From an uncultured Bacillota bacterium (lineage in GTDB: Bacteria; Bacillota; Clostridia; Lachnospirales; Lachnospiraceae), in the NCBI GenBank assembly GCA_958352855.1, contig CATWQE010000017.1, positions 1 to 48,691 of the forward strand: 48,691 nucleotides of DNA, written 5' to 3'. This document shows positions 43,870-48,691 of this stretch, piece by piece (the stretch's first letter is position 1; each line of letters opens with the position of its first letter). A model generated the notes under the pieces. That model ran no database searches, was not told the origin of the DNA, and saw nothing but the letters and a program-made list of their open reading frames with translations. The translations under genes were made by a program, and so were the position numbers.

Positions 43870-45024
43870 CTACTGTTTCTCAATCTTGTTTCCTTTTACA
43901 AAGGTTGCTTCTATTCCATAATTGTCATCTAAAATCAGAATATCCGCATCTTTTCCCACTTCCAGGCTTCCAATACGTTTCTCTTCCCCGATAAGCGTAG
44001 CCGGATTCATGGTAAGAAGAGGCAGTACATCCTCCATAGATGCTCCTGTAAATTCTATGAGACGTTTCAAAGCAGTTCCTGTGGTCAGTGTACTTCCTGC
44101 CCGCACTCCGTTTGGCAGTTTTGCATCTCCGTCTTCCACAATGACATCATTCACACCTAATTTATAGGAACCGTCCGGCAAGCCGGAAGCCATAATGGAA
44201 TCAGTAACTGCAACTACGCGGTCATAGCCTTTTGCCTTTAACATCATCCGTACACTTCCCGGATGCAGATGTCTGCCATCACAAATCGCTTCACAATACA
44301 CATCTGATTCCAGCACAGCTCCCATAATTGCCGGAAAATGCTGATGAAACAGCTTCATAGCATTGCAGGTATGCGTACATGCCATGGCTCCGTTTTTAAT
44401 ACATTCCATGGAAGTCTCATAGTCTGCTCCAGAGTGGCCGATGGCTACGGTAATCCCCATCTTACGAATCTCAGGGATTGCCTGAGGAATTCCTTTTACT
44501 TCAGGAGAAACCGTTATGTAGCGGATATTCCCCTTAGCTTTTTCCTGATACTCCTTCAGCAGGTTCAAATCCGCATCCTTTAAAAGAGATTCCGGCATAG
44601 CGCCTTTAAATTCCACAGACAAAAACGGACCTTCCAGATGAATCCCCAGCAGGTCTGCACAGTTTTCATGGTCCTCCTTGTGCTTCATTGCTTCTTCGAT
44701 AACCTTTTCTGTCTGCTCCCTGGTATCGGTGAGAATAGAACAAAGCCATGTGGTTGTTCCCTGCTGTGCAAAGAAATGTCCGATTTTCTGAAAATCTTCT
44801 TTGGACGCAGCATTTACATCAAAGCCGCAGCCTCCATGGGTATGAAGATCAATAAAGCCTGGAACTACTGCTTTTCCTCTGGCATCATAGATTTCTCCCT
44901 CTGTAATTTCTTTGGAAGGGTTGCAGATTTCTGTAATGACACCGTCTTCCATACACAAATTTTTGCGTTCCAGACGCCGCTTTTCATAATGATAAACATA
45001 TCCGCCTGTAATCCAGGTTTTCAT
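43870..45024 (-). CDS. nagA: N-acetylglucosamine-6-phosphate deacetylase
   Basis: Amidohydrolase of 384 residues removing acetate from GlcNAc-6-phosphate, giving glucosamine-6-phosphate for NagB. Metal-site motifs are visible: FIDLHTHGGCGFDV, GIHLEGPFL, TVAIGHSGADY, CTHTCNAMKLF, AICDGRHLHPGSV and VTDSIMASG with the catalytic aspartate. GGAGGGA precedes the ATG. Only 2 bases separate it from nagB, so translation is probably coupled. Confidence 0.96.
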   Translation of the reverse strand: MKTWITGGYVYHYEKRRLERKNLCMEDGVITEICNPSKEITEGEIYDARGKAVVPGFIDLHTHGGCGFDVNAASKEDFQKIGHFFAQQGTTTWLCSILTDTREQTEKVIEEAMKHKEDHENCADLLGIHLEGPFLSVEFKGAMPESLLKDADLNLLKEYQEKAKGNIRYITVSPEVKGIPQAIPEIRKMGITVAIGHSGADYETSMECIKNGAMACTHTCNAMKLFHQHFPAIMGAVLESDVYCEAICDGRHLHPGSVRMMLKAKGYDRVVAVTDSIMASGLPDGSYKLGVNDVIVEDGDAKLPNGVRAGSTLTTGTALKRLIEFTGASMEDVLPLLTMNPATLIGEEKRIGSLEVGKDADILILDDNYGIEATFVKGNKIEKQ

Positions 45025-45026
45025 TT

Positions 45027-45851
45027 CTATCCCTCCAGTGCTGCAACAAACTCTGTGATTTTCAGATTAATATCAGAATGTCCGGTCAGTAAAGATACCG
45101 GAAAATCTGCTGTTGCTTCTCCATAAGCTGCTCTTCTCACTACTGCTCTGTGCCAGTTTCTGAAACATCCCAGGCGGATTTTTCTGGCATGTGCAATTTC
45201 ATAAATACCGATGGTAACGCAATAATGCGGCATATCTTCCAAAGCGCCGCCAAAATCACCAATTGCATTTGCTGTTCTGGTTTCTTTCGTAATCTCTAAC
45301 ACTCTTGTTTTCTGAGCCAGAAACTCCTCAGGACTCATAGACGGATCTGCTTCATTAAATGCCACATGTCCGTTAATTCCAATACCACCAAAGCAGATGT
45401 CTACACCGCCCAGCTTTTCAATAAGATTTGGAATATAATCCAGATTCTCTGGATCAGGGAATACCCTCTGCTCTTCTGGCATCAACAGTTCTTCGTCAAT
45501 TTTTCCATATACTTCCCGGTTCATAAAACCACGAAAGCTCAGAGGATGGGTCTCCTCAATCCATTTTTTCTCATCATCCAGATATTCATCCATGTTAATA
45601 AACCAGACATTTTTCAGGCTGATGCGTTCCTTATTTACCATTTCTACGAAAAACGGATACTGTCCTACAGGACCCACCGGACAAATAAATACTGTTTTCT
45701 CACCTTTTTCATTATGTAATTTAATTTCTTCTGTCATTTCTTCTGCCATAGAGCGGAAAACAGCGGCATTATCCTCCATCACAATTACAGGCAGCTTCGG
45801 ATTGTTGCTTACAAGCTCCTCTTTGCTATAGCTGTAGTATGCATGTCTCAT
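45027..45851 (-). CDS. nagB: Glucosamine-6-phosphate deaminase
   Basis: Converts glucosamine-6-phosphate to fructose-6-phosphate and ammonia. The 274-residue protein has WFINMDEYL with the catalytic aspartate and GGIGINGHVAFNEADPS with the ring-opening histidine and glutamate. The ATG at 45851 has AAGGAAG 7 bases upstream; a GTG eight codons earlier is less likely. First gene of nagB-nagA-fba, with a strong promoter overlapped by an inverted repeat, and divergent from a LacI-family gene. Confidence 0.95.
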   Translation of the reverse strand: MRHAYYSYSKEELVSNNPKLPVIVMEDNAAVFRSMAEEMTEEIKLHNEKGEKTVFICPVGPVGQYPFFVEMVNKERISLKNVWFINMDEYLDDEKKWIEETHPLSFRGFMNREVYGKIDEELLMPEEQRVFPDPENLDYIPNLIEKLGGVDICFGGIGINGHVAFNEADPSMSPEEFLAQKTRVLEITKETRTANAIGDFGGALEDMPHYCVTIGIYEIAHARKIRLGCFRNWHRAVVRRAAYGEATADFPVSLLTGHSDINLKITEFVAALEG

Positions 45852-45900
45852 ATCAATTCTTCCTTTCCATTCCACTGGTCATTTTATTTCTATACGTGTG

Positions 45901-45929
45901 ATTATACGATAAGAAACAGGCATTTTCAA
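45901..45929 (-). promoter_or_regulatory. nagB-nagA-fba promoter
   Basis: Minus-strand TTGAAA (45924-45929), 17-base spacer, TATAAT (45901-45906). Confidence 0.75.
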
Positions 45930-45942
45930 CAAACCTTTGTTG
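45927..45942. promoter_or_regulatory. Inverted repeat overlapping the nagB -35 (candidate operator)
   Basis: CAACAAA-CC-TTTGTTG has perfect 7-bp arms and covers the end of the -35 hexamer. It is a likely repressor site, possibly for the adjacent LacI-family protein. Confidence 0.55.
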
Positions 45943-45950
45943 TTTATTTA

Positions 45951-45963
45951 GGCAAACGTTATC
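45951..45963. promoter_or_regulatory. PurR-like half-site between nagB and the LacI-family gene
   Basis: GGCAAACGTTATC shares the 9-base core GCAAACGTT with the operator at 42553-42561 upstream of the importer operon. The right half is degenerate. Confidence 0.45.
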
Positions 45964-45973
45964 TTATATTTTG

Positions 45974-46002
45974 TTGTCATCATCCGTCATTTCGGTTATA
46001 AT
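45974..46002 (+). promoter_or_regulatory. Promoter of the nag-locus LacI-family gene
   Basis: TTGTCA (45974-45979), 17-base spacer, TATAAT (45997-46002), about 35 bases before the ATG. Confidence 0.75.
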
Positions 46003-46040
46003 ACTCTTATCTATCAACTCTTGTATTGTGAGGTTTGAAT

Positions 46041-47099
46041 ATGACATTAAAAGAAATTGCTCAAAAAGCAAACGTATCAATCTCTACGGTTTCCCGGGTA
46101 ATTAACCAAAAGAACACAAAAGCCGCCAGTCAGGAAGTACAGGAACGCATCTGGGAAATCGTGCGTGAAAGCGGCTATACACCAAATACCTCTGCCAGAG
46201 CTCTGAAAATGGGGGCAAAAGCTCCTGCTGCGGTTTCCGCTTTGCCGAAAACGATTTCCTGCATTTATGCTCGTGGCGAAACTGCTGTCTCTGACCTGTT
46301 TTTCTCTTATATTGCAAAATCCATTGAGCAGGAAGCCTTTAAAAGTAATTTTTTCATCAAACACTCTTTCACAGCTCTGGATCTTGCCAATGTAGAAGTA
46401 GCTGCCAGAGTAGCCAATTCTCCCGCAGATGGCGCAGTCATCCTGGGGCGCTATGATAAGCAGATTTTAAAATTCTTCACAGAACATTATAAACATATTG
46501 TGTATGCCGGTTTAAATCCCATGGGAAATAAATATGACCAGGTTGTCTGTGACGGACGGGAAATTACCTTTAGCGCGATTTCTTACCTCCAGGAGCTTGG
46601 ACACACAAAAATCGGATATATTGGCGAACAGAACAATGAAATCCGCTACACCGCCTTTAAAGAAGCTCTGAAATCTTTTAATCTGCCCTTTTTGCAAAAA
46701 AATACTGCAAATGTAAAGCTCTCCCATGAGGGCGGCTATCAGGGCGCCTACCGCCTCATGGAAGCAAAAGCAGATGTGACAGCTATTTTCTGCGCCAACG
46801 ATAATACTGCCATCGGCGCTATTAAAGCAATCCGGGAAAAAGGCTATCGGATTCCAGAGGATATTTCCATTATTGGTGTGGATGATATTGAAACCGCCCA
46901 ATACCTTTCCCCTATGCTTACCACTGTACATATCCCCACAGAAGAAATGGGGCAACTGGCAGCGAAAATTCTCATTGACCGGATTAACGGCGGGCACAGA
47001 ATTCCACTGAAGCTGATTCTTCCCTTCCACATTGCCAAAAGAGACACCTGCGCAACACCAGCCCGAAACGGGAAAACCTTCTACAATTCACCAGTATAA
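46041..47099 (+). CDS. LacI-family transcriptional regulator at the nag locus
   Basis: Regulator of 352 residues. The helix-turn-helix TLKEIAQKANVSISTVSRVI and hinge NTSARALKMG resemble the PurR/CcpA branch, whose leucine lever opens a central CG step. The sensing domain runs from about 70 to 335 and contains ICARGETAVSDLFF and VDDIETAQYLSPMLTTV. GAGGT precedes the ATG at 46041; a TTG two codons earlier is unlikely. It is divergent from nagB-nagA-fba. Candidate sites in the shared gap and before the importer operon suggest it controls both. Amino-sugar operons are more often controlled by GntR-type NagR or ROK-type NagC. Confidence 0.9.
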   Translation: MTLKEIAQKANVSISTVSRVINQKNTKAASQEVQERIWEIVRESGYTPNTSARALKMGAKAPAAVSALPKTISCIYARGETAVSDLFFSYIAKSIEQEAFKSNFFIKHSFTALDLANVEVAARVANSPADGAVILGRYDKQILKFFTEHYKHIVYAGLNPMGNKYDQVVCDGREITFSAISYLQELGHTKIGYIGEQNNEIRYTAFKEALKSFNLPFLQKNTANVKLSHEGGYQGAYRLMEAKADVTAIFCANDNTAIGAIKAIREKGYRIPEDISIIGVDDIETAQYLSPMLTTVHIPTEEMGQLAAKILIDRINGGHRIPLKLILPFHIAKRDTCATPARNGKTFYNSPV

Positions 47100-47100
47100 A

Positions 47101-47153
47101 AAGGAACAGCAGTATGAAATACTCCTCAGGAATTTCTCATACTGCTGTTCCTT
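47101..47153 (-). terminator. Bidirectional terminator between the LacI-family gene and folA
   Basis: Arms AAGGAACAGCAGTATGA (47101-47117) and TCATACTGCTGTTCCTT (47137-47153), 17 perfect pairs, 19-base loop. The minus strand continues TTTTATACTGG, ending folA; the plus strand has CTATGTGTTTATTTT. Confidence 0.85.
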
Positions 47154-47179
47154 CTATGTGTTTATTTTCTGCAAAGCTC

Positions 47180-47671
47180 TTATTTTTTTCTCTCGTAGGT
47201 TCTAAATTCATACTCCAGGTCAAAATAAGTCTGCTCTTCACTTCTTTCTGTTACTTCCCACTGTTCATCTTCATCCAGATTAGGGAAAAAGGTGTCTGCC
47301 TCATAGGCAAAGTCAATTTTCGTCACATGGGCTTTGGTGCAATAAGGAAGCATTTGTTTGTAAATGCTGTCTCCTCCAATCACATATACATCCTCTTTTG
47401 CATACTTTTTGGCTTCTTCCAGAGCTTCTTCAATGCTGTGTACCACAACTGCATCTTTTACCTTATAATTTTTGTCCCTGGTAATCACAATATTTACTCT
47501 GTTTTTCAGAGGAAGCCCTCCCGGAAAGCTTTCCAGAGTCTTTCTTCCCATAATGACTACTTTTCCTGTGGTGGTTGTTCTGAAAAATTTCATATCCGCC
47601 GGAATACTAACCAGCAATTTGTTCTCTCTTCCAATTCCCCAGTTGGCATCTGCTGCTACAATAAGATTCAT
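47180..47671 (-). CDS. folA: Dihydrofolate reductase
   Basis: NADPH-dependent reduction of dihydrofolate, regenerating the cofactor oxidised by ThyA. The 163-residue protein has VAADANWGIGRENKLL with the Met20-type loop, PADMKFFR with the catalytic Asp, GRKTLESFP and VIGGDSIYKQ. GGAGGAG precedes the ATG. It sits 14 bases after thyA in the usual thyA-folA pair. Confidence 0.97.
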   Translation of the reverse strand: MNLIVAADANWGIGRENKLLVSIPADMKFFRTTTTGKVVIMGRKTLESFPGGLPLKNRVNIVITRDKNYKVKDAVVVHSIEEALEEAKKYAKEDVYVIGGDSIYKQMLPYCTKAHVTKIDFAYEADTFFPNLDEDEQWEVTERSEEQTYFDLEYEFRTYERKK

Positions 47672-47685
47672 ATGTCTGCTCCTCC

Positions 47686-48537
47686 TTACACTGCAATTGG
47701 TATATTCTTAATCTGCGGTCCTGCCTCATAATTTTCCACAATCAAATCCTCTGTGGTAAACTCATAGAAGTCCTTAATTTCCGGATTCAGGGAAACCTTG
47801 GGAGCCGGATAAGTTTCTCTTGCAATCAATTCCTTCACTGCATCTACATGGCGGTCATAAATATGCGCATCTGCAATTACATGCACCAGCTCGCCCGGAA
47901 TCATATCATTGACCTGGGCTACCATCATTAAAAGAAGGGCATACTGGCAGACATTCCAGTTATTTGCTGCCAGAACATCCTGGGAGCGCTGGTTTAACAC
48001 ACCATTTAAAACCAGCTTATTGCTGTCCCTCTCCTTTGTCACATTATACGTCATGCTGTAACAGCAAGGGTCCAATGCTCCGCTGTGAAGATATTCAAAC
48101 TGATAAAGATTTGTCATAATCCTTCTGCTGTATGGATTTTCTTTAAGCTGCTTTAACACATAGTCCATCTGGTCTATCTGCTCGCCTTTATACAGAAATT
48201 TCCTTCCTACAACATCTCCATAACAGGTTCCAATGGAACCCTGTTCATCTGCCCAGGCATCCCAGATATGTGGTTTTAAATCTTTAATATTGTTGGATTT
48301 CTTCTGATAAATCCAGAGGATTTCATCCATACAGCTTTTGAGCGCTGTTTTTCTAAGAGTCAGAGCAGGGAATTCCTTTCTCAAATCATAGCGGTTCACA
48401 ACACCAAACCGCTTAATGGTATAAGCGAATTCTCCTGTATCCTCCCATTTTGGACGCACCTTTTCTCCCTGGGTATCCGTTCCATTTTCCAGAATATCCC
48501 GGCACATATGAATAAACAAATTATCTGCTAAACTCAT
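47686..48537 (-). CDS. thyA: Thymidylate synthase (divergent ThyA)
   Basis: Methylates dUMP to dTMP using methylene-tetrahydrofolate. The 283-residue protein keeps E72, R138-R139 (the phosphate-binding pair from the other subunit), N-terminal fold, NQRSQDV with R184 and D187, and the dUMP-binding Asn in NNWNVCQYALL. The active-site region is ALDPCCYS: C158 is the nucleophile, and C159 replaces the near-invariant His of PCH. The R-T-G-T phosphate loop of standard ThyA also reads EDTGEFA here. Such forms seem to be normal in some Clostridia (from memory). AAAGGAT lies before the ATG. It heads thyA-folA. Confidence 0.92.
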   Translation of the reverse strand: MSLADNLFIHMCRDILENGTDTQGEKVRPKWEDTGEFAYTIKRFGVVNRYDLRKEFPALTLRKTALKSCMDEILWIYQKKSNNIKDLKPHIWDAWADEQGSIGTCYGDVVGRKFLYKGEQIDQMDYVLKQLKENPYSRRIMTNLYQFEYLHSGALDPCCYSMTYNVTKERDSNKLVLNGVLNQRSQDVLAANNWNVCQYALLLMMVAQVNDMIPGELVHVIADAHIYDRHVDAVKELIARETYPAPKVSLNPEIKDFYEFTTEDLIVENYEAGPQIKNIPIAV

Positions 48538-48574
48538 ATTTTTATCCTTTCTCTGCTACTTCTTGGTTCCTTCG

Positions 48575-48604
48575 ATTATACCCCATTTCCCCCACTTTTA
48601 CCAC
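48575..48604 (-). promoter_or_regulatory. thyA promoter with G-rich repeats
   Basis: A clear minus-strand TATAAT (48575-48580) lies 38 bases before thyA. No good -35 is seen; instead the spacer region has three GTGG/TGGGG elements nine bases apart (48581-48604). They could be a regulator site or chance. Confidence 0.5.
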
Positions 48605-48653
48605 AAAAAAGTCAGAAAAGTAAATGTGGGTGCATCCTTGAGTTTCCGCAGTT

Positions 48654-48662
48654 TTATCCACA
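48654..48662 (+). promoter_or_regulatory. Isolated DnaA-box-like 9-mer
   Basis: TTATCCACA, an exact consensus DnaA box, lies about 115 bases upstream of thyA. Only one copy is visible here. Confidence 0.3.
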
Positions 48663-48691
48663 GAACCTATAATCATCTTTGCTGATGATAA

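Noticed and set aside
48581..48604. MraZ-box-like sequence upstream of thyA
   Set aside because: MraZ sites have TGGG-type repeats every 10 bases and sit before mraZ/division genes. Here the period is 9 and the gene is thyA, so I did not call it.
108..48662. Replication origin indicated by DnaA boxes
   Set aside because: Only two single boxes nearly 48.5 kb apart were noticed, with no dnaA, dnaN or box cluster.
1..48691. tRNA, rRNA, CRISPR arrays, insertion sequences, prophage
   Set aside because: No gap is large enough for rRNA, no repeat-spacer pattern or transposase/integrase was seen, and no intergenic region folds obviously as a tRNA.

Overview
The window looks like a chromosomal segment of a low-GC Firmicute, most likely a gut Lachnospiraceae (Blautia-like, genus not certain). 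The pointers are a Gram-positive PolC replicase, strong AGGAGG-type ribosome binding sites, the xpaC-telA-ispG-polC gene order, and a DUF5717/DUF5716 gene pair that I know mainly from Lachnospiraceae. No rRNA, tRNA, CRISPR array, insertion sequence or prophage was seen. Of the 36 genes annotated, 31 lie on the minus strand. The exceptions are a PLP aminotransferase, an AAA/DUF234 ATPase, ilvE and two LacI-family regulators.

Region 1 (1-2480) is an A+T-rich two-gene operon: an ABC/AAA-type ATPase followed by a TOPRIM-like protein. It resembles a two-component anti-phage module and has its own promoter with repeats. Region 2 (2495-12350) holds purA, an NhaC antiporter and purB, then a three-gene module of unknown function: a 1,179-residue DUF5717-like solenoid, an actin/Hsp70-like DUF5716 protein and a TPR protein. 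Region 3 (12386-16166) has a CobD/HisC-like aminotransferase, a DUF234 ATPase with its own promoter, and purC. Region 4 (16226-25473) is the xpaC-telA-ispG-polC operon, with ilvE transcribed divergently from a back-to-back promoter.

Region 5 (25496-33220) is a sucrose or fructo-oligosaccharide locus: binding protein, two permeases, GH32 hydrolase and GH13_4 amylosucrase-like enzyme, with a divergent LacI regulator and two matching operators. Region 6 (33282-47099) is a carbon-metabolism island. It contains pgi with a lipoprotein, a pfk-tpi-larA-like operon, a NitT/TauT ABC importer, and nagB-nagA-fba with a divergent LacI-family regulator. Together these enzymes could take sucrose or GlcNAc-6-phosphate through fructose-6-phosphate and fructose-1,6-bisphosphate to triose phosphates. 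Region 7 (47101-48691) is thyA-folA.

The items most worth a second look are the ATPase/TOPRIM-like pair, the DUF5717/5716/TPR module, the pfk-tpi-larA operon (with a LarA homologue lacking one catalytic histidine), the stacked hairpins ahead of pfk, and the PurR-like operators shared by the nag and importer promoters. All residue comparisons were made by eye without alignment software.
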